NCBI RefSeq assembly: GCF_000600335.2
Contig: NZ_KK088556.1
Span: forward strand, 38,083 to 102,082
DNA from: Rubellimicrobium mesophilum DSM 19309
Lineage (GTDB): Bacteria; Pseudomonadota; Alphaproteobacteria; Rhodobacterales; Rhodobacteraceae
Length of the DNA stretch: 64,000 nt
Reading direction: 5' to 3'
The position numbers and the translations under genes were made by a program. Under the pieces are notes generated by a model that had not been told where the DNA came from, made no database searches, and saw only the letters and a program-made list of their open reading frames with translations. This document shows, piece by piece, positions 26,914 through 36,863 of the stretch (position 1 is its first letter; every line of letters begins with the position of its first letter).

Positions 26914-28002
26914 ATGGAGCGGAAGGAGGCCAGTTCGGGACTGGACGCGGAGGCGACGGTCGATCGCCTCCTGGGACTGTTCGACCGCCGGCCCCGCATC
27001 AAGGAGCGGCGGGCGCGGCATCGGGGGCCCGCGACCCATGTCATCATCCTCGACGGGACCATGTCGTCGCTGGCGCCGGGGCACGAGTCGAACGCCGGGC
27101 TGACCTACAAGCTCATGCGCGAGATGGGGATGCGGGCGAACCTCACGCTCTACTACGAGGCGGGGGTCCAGTGGCGCGACTGGAACGGCACGCTGACCGT
27201 GATGATGGGCAAGGGGATCAGCCGGCAGATCGAGCGGACCTACGGCTGGCTCGCCTCGCGCTACCGCGAAGGGGACGAGATCATCCTGATCGGCTATTCG
27301 CGCGGGGCCTATGCCTGCCGCAGCCTCGCGGGGGTCATCGACCAGGTGGGGCTGCTGCGGCCCGACGCGGCGACGGCGCGCAACGTGCGGACGGCCTACC
27401 GGCACTACCGGCTGGGCGCGCGGAGCCAGACGGTCGCGGCGTTCCGGCGGCTCCATTGCCACGAGCGGGTGGAGATCGCGGCGCTGGGCTGCTGGGACAC
27501 GGTCAAGGCGCTGGGGATGCGGCTGCCGGTGCTCTGGCGCTGGGCCGAGGCGGCGACGGCCTTCCACAACCACGACGTCGGGCCGCATATCCGGCGGGCC
27601 TTCCATGCGCTGGCGCTCCACGAGACGCGGGAGGCCTTCGCGCCGATCCTCTGGACGACGCCCGAGGGGCGGCCGGGGGTGGTGGAGCAGGTCTGGTTCC
27701 CGGGGACCCACGCGGACGTGGGCGGGCAGGTGCTGGGGCGGAGCGCGTCGCGGCCGCTGTCGAACATCCCGCTCGTCTGGCTGCTGGGGCGGCTGGAGGC
27801 CGAGGGGCTGCCCTTGCCGGAGGGATGGCGGGAGCGGTTCCCCTGCGATCCGGCGGCGCCGTCGATCAGCTCGTGGAGCGGGTGGGGGAAGATCTTCCTG
27901 TCGCGGCGGCGGCGGATCGTGGGGCGGGACGCATCCGAGCGAATCCATGCGACGGCCGAGCCGCATCGGGAGCGGCGGTGGCGGCACGTGCCGGCGGAGT
28001 AG
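26914..28002 (+). CDS. DUF2235 (phospholipase-like) alpha/beta hydrolase
   Basis: A 362-aa protein with the DUF2235 domain: HVIILDGTMSSLAPG (family usually has FDGT), GYSRGAYACRSLAG with the GxSxG nucleophile at about S129, and WFPGTHADVGGQ carrying the likely Asp/His. Relatives include type VI secretion phospholipase effectors, but no T6SS, immunity or vgr gene is nearby and no signal peptide is visible, so a housekeeping hydrolase is more likely. GGAGG 5 nt before ATG 26914 sets the start. Confidence 0.82.
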   Translation: MERKEASSGLDAEATVDRLLGLFDRRPRIKERRARHRGPATHVIILDGTMSSLAPGHESNAGLTYKLMREMGMRANLTLYYEAGVQWRDWNGTLTVMMGKGISRQIERTYGWLASRYREGDEIILIGYSRGAYACRSLAGVIDQVGLLRPDAATARNVRTAYRHYRLGARSQTVAAFRRLHCHERVEIAALGCWDTVKALGMRLPVLWRWAEAATAFHNHDVGPHIRRAFHALALHETREAFAPILWTTPEGRPGVVEQVWFPGTHADVGGQVLGRSASRPLSNIPLVWLLGRLEAEGLPLPEGWRERFPCDPAAPSISSWSGWGKIFLSRRRRIVGRDASERIHATAEPHRERRWRHVPAE

Positions 28003-28018
28003 GGTGAGAGACGAGGCC

Positions 28019-28078
28019 TAGGGTGCTCTTCAGCGCACCATCCCGCCCCGGGAAAGCGGTGCGCTGAAGCGCACCCTA
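28019..28078. repeat. Dispersed palindromic repeat, copy 2
   Basis: 21-bp arms at 28019-28039 and 28058-28078 are inverted copies with one mismatch (TAGGGTGCTCTTCAGCGCACC against TAGGGTGCGCTTCAGCGCACC). Each arm is itself a small hairpin around TTCA. It lies between the DUF2235 gene and the next gene and may also end transcription. Confidence 0.8.
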
Positions 28079-28116
28079 CGCTTGCCGAAGATCGCGGCGC
28101 CCGCCACTCTGGTGCC

Positions 28117-29229
28117 ATGACCGATCCGCGCCTCACCCCGCTTGCCGCCTCGCTGCCCGCCACCGTCCCGTTCACGGGGCCAGAGGCGCTGGAGCGGCGG
28201 ACGGGGGTCCGATTCCGGGCGCGGCTCGGGGCGAACGAGAGCGCGTTCGGGCCGTCGCCGCGCGCGGTGGAGGCGATGGCGCGGGCGGCTCGGGACGCCT
28301 GGATGTACGGGGACCCTGAGGTCCATGAACTGCGCGAGGCCATCGCGGCGCTTCATGGGGTGGATCCGGGGCAGGTGATCGTCGGCGAGGGGATCGACGG
28401 GCTGCTGGGGCTGCTGGTGCGGCTCACGGTCGGGGCCGGGGTGCCGGTGGTGACCTCGCTCGGGGCCTATCCGACGTTCAACTTCCATGTGACGGGCTTC
28501 GGGGGACGGCTGCTCACCATGCCCTACAAGGGGGATGCGTCGGACCCGGAGGCGCTGCTTTCGCTGGCGCGGGAGAGCAGGGCGCGGCTGATCTACCTGT
28601 CCAATCCCGACAACCCGATGGGGTCGATGCACGGGCCGGAGGCGATCCGGCGCATGGTCGAGGGGGCGCCGGAGGGAGCGTTGCTGGTGCTGGACGAGGC
28701 CTATGCGGAGCTGGCGCCGGAGGGGTCCTTGCCGGAGATCGACCCGGAGGACGCGCGGGTGATCCGGTTCCGGACCTTCTCCAAGGCGCATGGGCTCGCA
28801 GGGCTGCGGGTGGGGTATGGGATCGGGCCGAGGGCGCTGGTGGCGGCGTTCGACCGGGTGCGGAACCACTTCGGGCTCGGGCGGGTGGCGCAGGCGGGGG
28901 CCTTGGCGGCGGTGCTCGACCGGGAGTGGCCGGCGGAGGTCGCGCGGCTCGTGGCCGAGGGGCGGGAGGAGATCGGGCGGATCGCAAGGGCGGCGGCGCT
29001 GAGGCCCCTGCCCTCCTCGGCCAACTTCGTGGCGGTGGACTGCGGGCGGGACGGGGCCTTCGCGCGGGCGGTGCTGGAGGGGCTCGGGCGGCGCGGGGTC
29101 TTCGTGCGGATGCCGGGGGTGGCGCCGCTCGACCGCTGCATCCGGGTGACGGTGGGGCGGCCCGAGGCGCTGGCGGTGTTCGGGGCGGCGCTGCCGGAGG
29201 CGCTGGAGGAGGCGCGCGGGCGGACCTAG
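28117..29229 (+). CDS. PLP-dependent aminotransferase (class I/II, HisC-like)
   Basis: A 370-aa fold-type I aminotransferase. LGANESAFGPSP near residue 46 and YGDPEVHELREAIA match the histidinol-phosphate aminotransferase-like branch; the PLP lysine is K223 in RTFSKAHGLAGLRVGYG, with DEAYAEL upstream and the carboxylate-binding Arg near the C-terminal CIRVTVGRPE. It stands alone, so the amino-acid substrate is unknown; HisC or a related enzyme is possible. Confidence 0.87.
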   Translation: MTDPRLTPLAASLPATVPFTGPEALERRTGVRFRARLGANESAFGPSPRAVEAMARAARDAWMYGDPEVHELREAIAALHGVDPGQVIVGEGIDGLLGLLVRLTVGAGVPVVTSLGAYPTFNFHVTGFGGRLLTMPYKGDASDPEALLSLARESRARLIYLSNPDNPMGSMHGPEAIRRMVEGAPEGALLVLDEAYAELAPEGSLPEIDPEDARVIRFRTFSKAHGLAGLRVGYGIGPRALVAAFDRVRNHFGLGRVAQAGALAAVLDREWPAEVARLVAEGREEIGRIARAAALRPLPSSANFVAVDCGRDGAFARAVLEGLGRRGVFVRMPGVAPLDRCIRVTVGRPEALAVFGAALPEALEEARGRT

Positions 29230-29265
29230 GTTGAGGGCATCACCGACCGGACGGAGGACCCCGCG

Positions 29266-29709
29266 ATGCGACCGAAGATGTTCCTGATCCTTGCCCTGAC
29301 GCTCGCGTCGGGCGCGGCCCTGGCCCAGACGGCCGAGACCCAGTCCACCGAGGACGCGGCGGCGGCAGGCGCGGAGCAGATGATGTCGGGCGAGGGCCAC
29401 GACATGGCCGGGATGGACCACTCCGAGATGGCGATGCCGGACGACGCCATGTCGGGGTTCATGGGCCCGATGAACGACATGGCCGCGACGATGCCGATGG
29501 AGAGCTCGGGCGACGTGGACGCGGACTTCCTGCTGATGATGATCCCGCACCACCAGTCGGCCATCGCGATGGCGCGGGTGGAACTGGAGCGGGGCGACGA
29601 CCAGGAGACCCGCGCGATGGCGCAGAAGGTGATCGACGCGCAGGAGGCGGAGATCGCCGAGATGCGGGCGATGCTGGAGCGGATGGGGGTCGAGGCGCCG
29701 GCGGAGTGA
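29266..29709 (+). CDS. Exported DUF305 protein
   Basis: A 147-aa protein: signal peptide MRPKMFLILALTLASGAALA, a Met/Asp-rich stretch (HDMAGMDHSEMAMPDDAMSG), then the DUF305 domain with FLLMMIPHHQSAIAMARVEL and QKVIDAQEAEIAEMRAMLER. DUF305 proteins are ferritin-like helical proteins often near copper or metal resistance genes; the Met/His-rich stretch would suit Cu binding. No metal genes are adjacent. GGAGG precedes the ATG. Confidence 0.9.
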   Translation: MRPKMFLILALTLASGAALAQTAETQSTEDAAAAGAEQMMSGEGHDMAGMDHSEMAMPDDAMSGFMGPMNDMAATMPMESSGDVDADFLLMMIPHHQSAIAMARVELERGDDQETRAMAQKVIDAQEAEIAEMRAMLERMGVEAPAE

Positions 29710-29781
29710 CGCAGGGCGGGTCTTGGCCCGCCGCTCGCGACGGATGCCGTGGGGAGATGGCGAGCTGAAGCCCGCCCTACG
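29710..29781. repeat. Dispersed palindromic repeat, copy 3
   Basis: Arms 29710-29732 and 29759-29781 are imperfect inverted copies of the AGGGCGGGCTTCAGCCCGCC design. The right arm supplies the TAG stop codon of the convergent aminotransferase gene (29777-29779), so the repeat inserted at, or now defines, the end of that gene. Confidence 0.7.
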
Positions 29782-30955
29782 CCGAAGCCACGACCTTCGC
29801 GGCGGCCTCCAGGGCGCCTTTTCCATGCGGGATGCCGAGCGCGGCGAGGCCGGCCTCGATGGTGCCGAGGACGCCCAGGACCATATGGGCGTTGACGTGG
29901 CCCATGTGGCCGATGCGGAAGAAGGCGTCGGCGGGCTCGCGCCCGAGGCCGACGCCGAGGGTGACGCCGGCGTTCTGCTTGGTCCAGGACCGGAGGGCGT
30001 CGGCCTGGCCCGGGCCGAGGCCCAGCGCGGTGACGGCGTGGGAGCGGTGGGCGGGGTTCCCGACCGAGAGGCGGAGGGGGCCGCCCTGGCCCCAGGCCTC
30101 GCAGGCGGTCCAGACGGCGCGGGCGAGGGTCTCGTGGCGGGCCCAGACGTTGTCGAGGCCCTCCTCCTCGATCATGTCGAGCGCCTCGCGCAGGCCGTAG
30201 AGGCCCTGGACCGGGGCGGTGCCGTACCAGTAGAGCCAGAAGGAGTCGGGGTTCGCGCGGGTGGTCCAGTCCCAGTAGGGGGTGACGCAGTCGGCGCGGG
30301 TGCGCGCCTCGGCGGCGCGGTCGTTGAACCAGACGAAGCACATCCCCGGCGGGCACATCAGGCCCTTCTGCGAGGCGGCGAGCATCACGTCGACGCCGAG
30401 CGCGTCCATCTCGAAGCGGTCGCAGCCCAGCGAGGCCACGCAGTCGGCGACGAGGAGCGCGGGGTGGCCGGTGGCGTCGAGCGCGGCGCGGATCGCGGCG
30501 ATGTCGCTGCGGGCGGAGGTGGCGGTGTCGACGTGGACGGCGAGGACGGCGCGGATGCGGTGATCCTTGTCGGCGCGAAGGGCCTGCTCGACGCGGGCGG
30601 GGTCGATGGGGGCGCCGGGGTCCGTGTCGATGGTCTCGACCTCGGCGTGGAGGCCCTGGGCGACGGCGGCCCAGCCGCGGCCGAAGTTGCCGGTGGAGGG
30701 GACGAGGACGCGGTCGCCGCGCGAGAGGATGTTGGAGAGCGCGGCCTCCCAGGCGGCGTGGCCGTTGCCGATGTAGATGGCGACGTGGTGGTCGGTGCGG
30801 GCGACGGCGCGGAGGCTGGGGATCAGGGACTCGGTGAGGTCCAGGAGCTCGCCCTCGTAGATGTCGGGCGAGGCCCGGTGCATGGCGCGGAGCACCCGGT
30901 CGGGGGTGACCGAGGGGCCGGGGATGGCGAGATAGGGGCGGCCGTGGGCGAGCAT
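29777..30955 (-). CDS. PLP-dependent aminotransferase, serine-glyoxylate/alanine-glyoxylate type
   Basis: A 392-aa class V aminotransferase. YLAIPGPSVTPDRVLRAMHR is the typical N-terminus; the PLP lysine is K197 in ASQKGLMCPPGM; GNGHAAWEAALSN is the cofactor-phosphate loop. The family transfers amino groups to glyoxylate from serine or alanine, or is used in taurine/aminoethylphosphonate routes. It is preceded on the same strand by a conserved protein of unknown function at 30967 with an 11-bp gap, suggesting a two-gene operon. Confidence 0.88.
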   Translation of the reverse strand: MLAHGRPYLAIPGPSVTPDRVLRAMHRASPDIYEGELLDLTESLIPSLRAVARTDHHVAIYIGNGHAAWEAALSNILSRGDRVLVPSTGNFGRGWAAVAQGLHAEVETIDTDPGAPIDPARVEQALRADKDHRIRAVLAVHVDTATSARSDIAAIRAALDATGHPALLVADCVASLGCDRFEMDALGVDVMLAASQKGLMCPPGMCFVWFNDRAAEARTRADCVTPYWDWTTRANPDSFWLYWYGTAPVQGLYGLREALDMIEEEGLDNVWARHETLARAVWTACEAWGQGGPLRLSVGNPAHRSHAVTALGLGPGQADALRSWTKQNAGVTLGVGLGREPADAFFRIGHMGHVNAHMVLGVLGTIEAGLAALGIPHGKGALEAAAKVVASA

Positions 30956-30966
30956 GGGGTCTCCGG

Positions 30967-31590
30967 TCAGCGGGCGCCGCGAAGGGCGGCGTCGAGGCGT
31001 TCGGTGAGGGCGGCGACCTCCTCCCCGGCGTCCTCGGGCATGGCGCCCCGGACGGCGTTGAGGTCGCTGACGTAGCCGTTGATCTGCTCGCGCACGCAGG
31101 CGAGGCGGGCGTCGGGGATCACGCCGGCGGCGCGGACCTGCTCCTCGGTCGCGGGGACCTTGGGCGGGTAGCGGTGGAGGTCCGCGACGAGGGTGCCGGC
31201 GGAATGGGTGAGCCCGCGCGAGAACCAGGCGCGGTAGCGGGGCGCGACGGCGAGGCCGAGCGGCTCGGGGCCGAGGCCGGCCTTGTGGAGGCGCTCCAGC
31301 ATGACCCAGTTCTCGGCCGCGCGGCGGGCGATGGGCTTGGCGAAGGCGCGCGCCCAGGCGGCGTCGGGGTCGCCCGGGTCCCCTGCCCTGTCGCGACGGG
31401 GCGCCACATGGGCGATGGAGTGGACGTGCCCCCCGACGCTGTGGAGGAGCTTGAGCTGGAGCGCGGGGGCATAGGCGGCCCACATCCCCATGTAGGCCCA
31501 ATGCGGGCGCCAGCCCGTCGCGAGCATGAAGGGCGCGAGGGTGACGGGAGGCAGGACCGTGATCCGGGGCTCGGGCATCGGGCGATCCAT
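30967..31590 (-). CDS. Uncharacterised protein upstream of the aminotransferase
   Basis: A 207-aa protein I do not recognise. It has no signal peptide; a mildly hydrophobic patch PHWAYMGMWAAYAPALQLKL lies near residue 40, and there is an extended helical C-terminus (about 165-207). No metal or nucleotide motif stands out. The start is ATG 31590, with ATG 31578 (MPEPRITVLPP) as alternative. Probable operon with the downstream class V aminotransferase. Confidence 0.65.
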   Translation of the reverse strand: MDRPMPEPRITVLPPVTLAPFMLATGWRPHWAYMGMWAAYAPALQLKLLHSVGGHVHSIAHVAPRRDRAGDPGDPDAAWARAFAKPIARRAAENWVMLERLHKAGLGPEPLGLAVAPRYRAWFSRGLTHSAGTLVADLHRYPPKVPATEEQVRAAGVIPDARLACVREQINGYVSDLNAVRGAMPEDAGEEVAALTERLDAALRGAR

Positions 31591-31682
31591 GCACGGGGCG
31601 CGCGGGGGCCGCAAGGCGGCGGCGCTTGTGCCGTGGGGTCGCCCGGCTTAGATGCGCGGGGATGCCAGGGGACCGAGACGCC

Positions 31683-32317
31683 GTGAAGCTCTTCTCACGA
31701 CCGCGCCGCGAGGCGTCGGGCCGGGACTTCGGCCGGCGGTGGCGCGCGGTGCTGCATTACCAGTTCGTGGACCATGCGATCCTGCGGCACGGCTGGACCA
31801 ACATGGACGAGGTCGCGCCGGGGGTCTGGCGGTCGAACCAGCCCACGCATGGGCGGCTCAGGGCGCTGAAGGCGCGGGGGATCCGAACGATCGTCAACCT
31901 GCGGGGCGAGGGCGAGTCGAGCTTCCACCGCTTCGAGCGGGAAAGCTGCGCGGCGCTGGGGCTGACCCTTGTCAGCGTCGCGCTGCGGTCGCGCCGGGCG
32001 CCCGAGCGGGCGGAGGTGCTGAAGCTGTTCGAGGCGTTCCGCACGGCCGAGAGGCCCTTCCTGATCCACTGCAAGTCGGGCGCGGACCGGTCGGGCTTCG
32101 CGGCGGCGCTGTATTTGATCGCGCATCGGGGGGAGACGGTGGCGGAGGCCAGGCGGCACCTGTCCTGGCGCTACCTGCACATGAGGCGCGGCCGGGCGGG
32201 GGTGCTGGGGCACATCCTCGACCTCTACGCGGCGCGGCTGCGGGGGGGACCCATCGGGATCGAGGAGTGGTTCAGGACGGACTACGATGCCGAGGCGGCG
32301 CAGGCGGGGTTCCGGGC

Positions 32318-32321
<4 letters not shown>
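31683..32321 (+). CDS. Cys-based (dual-specificity/tyrosine-like) protein phosphatase
   Basis: About 212 aa. The P-loop is HCKSGADRSG, with catalytic Cys at about residue 130; the general-acid region precedes it, and NLRGEGESSFHRFERE is typical of the bacterial DSP-like family. The GTG at 31683 (VKLFSRPRRE) fits the family start; ATG 31662 is an alternative. It ends in an ATGA overlap with the ABC exporter, so phosphatase, exporter and ygfZ form one transcription unit. The substrate is unknown; cell-envelope lipid or protein phosphates are possible given the exporter. Confidence 0.83.
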
Positions 32322-34083
<1,762 letters not shown>

Positions 34084-34087
<4 letters not shown>

Positions 34088-34845
34088 GCGGGCGGACGGT
34101 GATCGCGATCGAGGGATCGGACCGGGAGGGGTTCCTGCAGGGACTCGTGTCGAACGACCTGCGGGGGCTGAAGGAGGGGCTCGTGTATGCGGCGCTGCTG
34201 ACGCCGCAGGGGAAATACCTCGCGGACTTCTTCCTCGTCCCGGACGGGGAGCGCATCCTGCTTGACGTGGACGAGAGGCTCGCCCTGGGGCTGGTGCAGC
34301 GGCTGTCGATGTACAAGCTGCGGGCGGACGTGCGGCTGGCGCCGACGGACCTGAAGGTGCGGCGCGGGACGGGGGAGGCGCCGGAGGGGGCCCTCTCCGA
34401 TCCGCGCGATCCGGCGCTGGGCTGGCGGCTCTACGGGCCGGAGGGCGGGGACGACGGGACGGACTGGGACCGCCTCCGGGTGGAGCACGTCATCCCGGAG
34501 ACGGGGATCGAGCTCACGCCCGAGACCTACATCCTGGAGGCCGGGTTCGAGCGGCTGCATGGGGTGGATTTTCGGAAAGGGTGCTACGTCGGGCAGGAGG
34601 TGACGGCCCGGATGAAGCACAAGACGGAGCTTCGGAAGGGACTCGCGCAGGTCCGCGTCGAGGGCGCGGCGCCGGTTGGGACGCCGATCCTGACCGGGGA
34701 CGGGCGCGAGGCTGGGACGCTCTATACCCAGGCCGAGGGGCTGGGGATCGCGCATCTGCGGTTCGACCGGACCGAGGGGCCGATGGTCGCGGGGGAGGCG
34801 CAGGTCCGGGTCTCAGGCCAGGAAGGCGAAGCGTTCGGCGAGTGA
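34084..34845 (+). CDS. ygfZ: YgfZ/GcvT-domain folate-binding protein
   Basis: A 253-aa tetrahydrofolate-binding protein needed for some iron-sulfur enzymes. The signature KGCYVGQEVTARMKH (K-x-C-Y-x-G-Q-E) is clear, with LQGLVSNDLRGLKEG and ALLTPQGKYLADFFL at the N-terminus. The start ATG 34084 overlaps the exporter stop (ATGA). The last 33 bases overlap the end of the convergent IMPase gene. Confidence 0.92.
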
Positions 34846-35668
34846 ATCCCAGGCGGCCTGCGAGCCGGCGGAGAGGAGGACGCCCTCGGCGCGGGCCGCC
34901 GTGTAGGGCTGGCCGCCGAGGAAGCGGGCGACACCCGCCGGCGGATTGGACCGCGAGGACTCCGGCGGCGTGGTCCCAGGGGTGCGGGACAGGGCCGGAG
35001 AGGCAGAACTCGGCGTTACCCTGCGCGACCATGCGGTATTCGTGGGCGGCGCAGCGCAGAGAGGTGATGCGCTGGAAGTCCGGGAACTCCTCCACGATCC
35101 GCTCGCGCGCGGCGCGAGGGAAGAGGCCCAGGGGCATGTAGCCGTTGAACCGCTCGGGCCGGGTCTCGGCGGAGGCGGAGAGCGGGCGGGTCGTGCCTTG
35201 GGCCGTGACGAAGCGGGCACCCTCGCCGGGGGCGGCCTCGATCCAGTCGTCCATGACGGGATCGTGGAGCAGGCCCCAGACGGGTTCGCCCCGGCGCAGG
35301 ACGGCGAGGAGGACGCCGAAGACCGAAAGGCCCTTGGCGAAGTTCCAGGTGCCGTCCACGGGGTCGATGATGACGCAGAGGTCGGCGGTGCCCATGGCCT
35401 CGCGGGCCGAGGGGTCGGCGGCCACGGCCTCCTCGCCCGAGACGGTGGCCTCGGGCCAGGCGGCGCGGACGGCGGCGGTGATCTGGGCCTCGGCCTCGGT
35501 GTCGGCCAGGGTCACGAGGTCGGCGGGGCCGGACTTGGTGGAGATGTCCGAGGCCTCGAGCGCCCGGAAGCGCGGCATGATCCTCTCGCGCGCGGCCTGA
35601 CGGACCGTGGCGAGCAGGAGGTCGCGCTGCGCTGGCGTGATCGGGGCGGGCGTGACGGGCTCAGGCAC
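34813..35668 (-). CDS. Inositol-monophosphatase-family phosphatase (frame disrupted)
   Basis: About 284 aa after repair. Motifs: [28 protein letters not shown] and [18 protein letters not shown], i.e. the three IMPase metal/active-site blocks (this branch has DPVDGTWNF). After SAGG the correct end ([20 protein letters not shown]...) is in another frame; one extra base in the C-run 34934-34936 explains it. The GTG start at 35668 overlaps the efp stop, so it is coupled to efp. It is the third IMPase homologue in the window. Confidence 0.83.
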
Positions 35669-36224
35669 GCTCGGAGTATTCCATCGTCTCGGTGTTGACG
35701 ATGACCCGCTCGCCCTCGCCGATGAAGGGCGGGACCAGGATGCGCAACCCGTTGTCGAGCATCGCCGGCTTGAAGCTGTTGGCGGCGGTCTGGCCGCGCT
35801 GCACGGGGTCGGTCGAGGCGATGATGCAGGTGACCTTGGGCGGCAGTGCGACGTTCAGCGCCTCCTCGCCCACGTATTCGATGCGGACGGTCATGCCGTC
35901 CTGCAGGAAGGGCCGACGTTCGCCCAGGAGGTCGGAGGGCAGCTCGATCTGCTCGAAGCTCTCGCTGTCCATGAAGGTCAGCATCCCGTCGGTCTCGTAG
36001 AGGAACTGCTGGTCCTTCTTCTCCAACTCCACGGTCTCGACCTTGTCGGCGGAACGGAAGCGCTCGTTGAGCTTGCGGCCGTCGCGGAGGTTCTTGAGCT
36101 CCACCTGCGCGAAGGCGCCGCCCTTGCCGGGCTTGACGTGATCGACCTTCACGGCCGCCCAGAGCCCGCCGTCGTGGTCCAGGATCAGGCCGGGCTTGAT
36201 CTCGTTGCCGTTGATCTTGGGCAT
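35661..36224 (-). CDS. efp: Translation elongation factor P
   Basis: A 187-aa EF-P that rescues ribosomes stalled at polyproline. [20 protein letters not shown] carries the modifiable Lys34 in PGKGGA; the three beta-barrel domains are complete, ending [10 protein letters not shown]. The lysine residue indicates EpmA-type beta-lysylation or no modification, rather than rhamnosylation of Arg. A promoter is predicted at 36278-36306. The downstream IMPase gene overlaps its last codons. Confidence 0.96.
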   Translation of the reverse strand: MPKINGNEIKPGLILDHDGGLWAAVKVDHVKPGKGGAFAQVELKNLRDGRKLNERFRSADKVETVELEKKDQQFLYETDGMLTFMDSESFEQIELPSDLLGERRPFLQDGMTVRIEYVGEEALNVALPPKVTCIIASTDPVQRGQTAANSFKPAMLDNGLRILVPPFIGEGERVIVNTETMEYSERA

Positions 36225-36277
36225 GGCGGTCCTTCGATGACAAGAACGTGATCGCGGTTGACCCGCGCGGCGGGCTG

Positions 36278-36306
36278 GCCATATCGCCCGAGTGTCGGCT
36301 TGGCAA
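36278..36306 (-). promoter_or_regulatory. Predicted promoter of efp
   Basis: On the minus strand TTGCCA (36306-36301), a 17-nt spacer and TATGGC (36283-36278) lie about 50 bp upstream of the efp start. Confidence 0.45.
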
Positions 36307-36336
36307 GATTGTCAGGCCGGCGCAATCGCATTCCAA

Positions 36337-36386
36337 AGCCATGCAGGATACGCATGGCTGCCATGCTGAAAGAGAGACTCTCTTTC
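36337..36386. promoter_or_regulatory. Palindrome cluster between efp and the DUF6280-like gene
   Basis: AGCCATGC - 7 nt - GCATGGCT (36337-36359), a further GCCATGC at 36360-36366, and right after it the perfect palindrome GAAAGAGAG-A-CTCTCTTTC (36368-36386). The cluster sits between divergent genes, about 75-120 bp upstream of the plus-strand start; binding sites for one or two regulators are likely. Confidence 0.45.
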
Positions 36387-36458
36387 GAGTCCGGACAGCT
36401 ATTAGTGCCCGGGGCGCAGGAAACTACAAGATCAAAAATAACATAAGAAGGACGGAAG

Positions 36459-36785
36459 ATGAAAGAAGCCATCGACAGCACCGCCTACAACAACGAGCAG
36501 GGCAATCGTGCGCGGAAGCTGTTCGCGGCCGTCGTTCTCGCTGCGCTGGACGATGCCATCGCCGACGACAAGAAGTTCGGCAACGGCCCCGACCAGATCG
36601 CCCGCTGGGCGCGGTCGAAGGACGGGCGCGAAGTGCTGACCTGCGCCGGCATCGACCCGAACGAGCGGGTCGTCCAGGGCCTCATGGATTTCGTGGGCAA
36701 GGGTGTCCGCACCTCCGTCGCCCTCTCCCGCGAGGAGAGCGAGCGCCGCCACGCCGCCGAGGAAGAGGCCGCGCGCGCGGCCTGA
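36459..36785 (+). CDS. Conserved small Rhodobacterales protein (DUF6280-like)
   Basis: A 108-aa soluble, mostly helical protein: AYNNEQGNRARKLFAAVVLA, ALDDAIADDKKFGNGPDQIA, then CAGIDPNERVVQGLMDFVGKG and a charged Glu/Arg C-terminus. I recall this as a widespread Rhodobacterales protein of unknown function; the DUF6280 label is from memory and not certain. AAGGACGG precedes the ATG. It is followed by a strong terminator, so it forms its own short transcript. Confidence 0.75.
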   Translation: MKEAIDSTAYNNEQGNRARKLFAAVVLAALDDAIADDKKFGNGPDQIARWARSKDGREVLTCAGIDPNERVVQGLMDFVGKGVRTSVALSREESERRHAAEEEAARAA

Positions 36786-36814
36786 CCCGGCTTTCGGACT
36801 GTTTCCACATCTTG

Positions 36815-36841
36815 ACGCGGTCCTTCGGGACCGCGTTTTTT
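36815..36841 (+). terminator. Rho-independent terminator
   Basis: A 9-bp stem ACGCGGTCC/GGACCGCGT (36815-36823 with 36828-36836), a TTCG tetraloop and a run of six T (36836-36841). It separates the DUF6280-like gene from cobQ, whose start is only 23 bp further on, implying that cobQ has a promoter overlapping this region or relies on read-through. Confidence 0.92.
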
Positions 36842-36863
36842 GTTGCGCTGCGCAGGGGGGACG

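Noticed and set aside
26914..28002. Type VI secretion effector locus
   Set aside because: No vgrG, PAAR, adaptor or immunity gene beside the DUF2235 gene.
36786..36863. Cobalamin riboswitch before cobQ
   Set aside because: The gap holds a classical terminator and no B12-box-like sequence.
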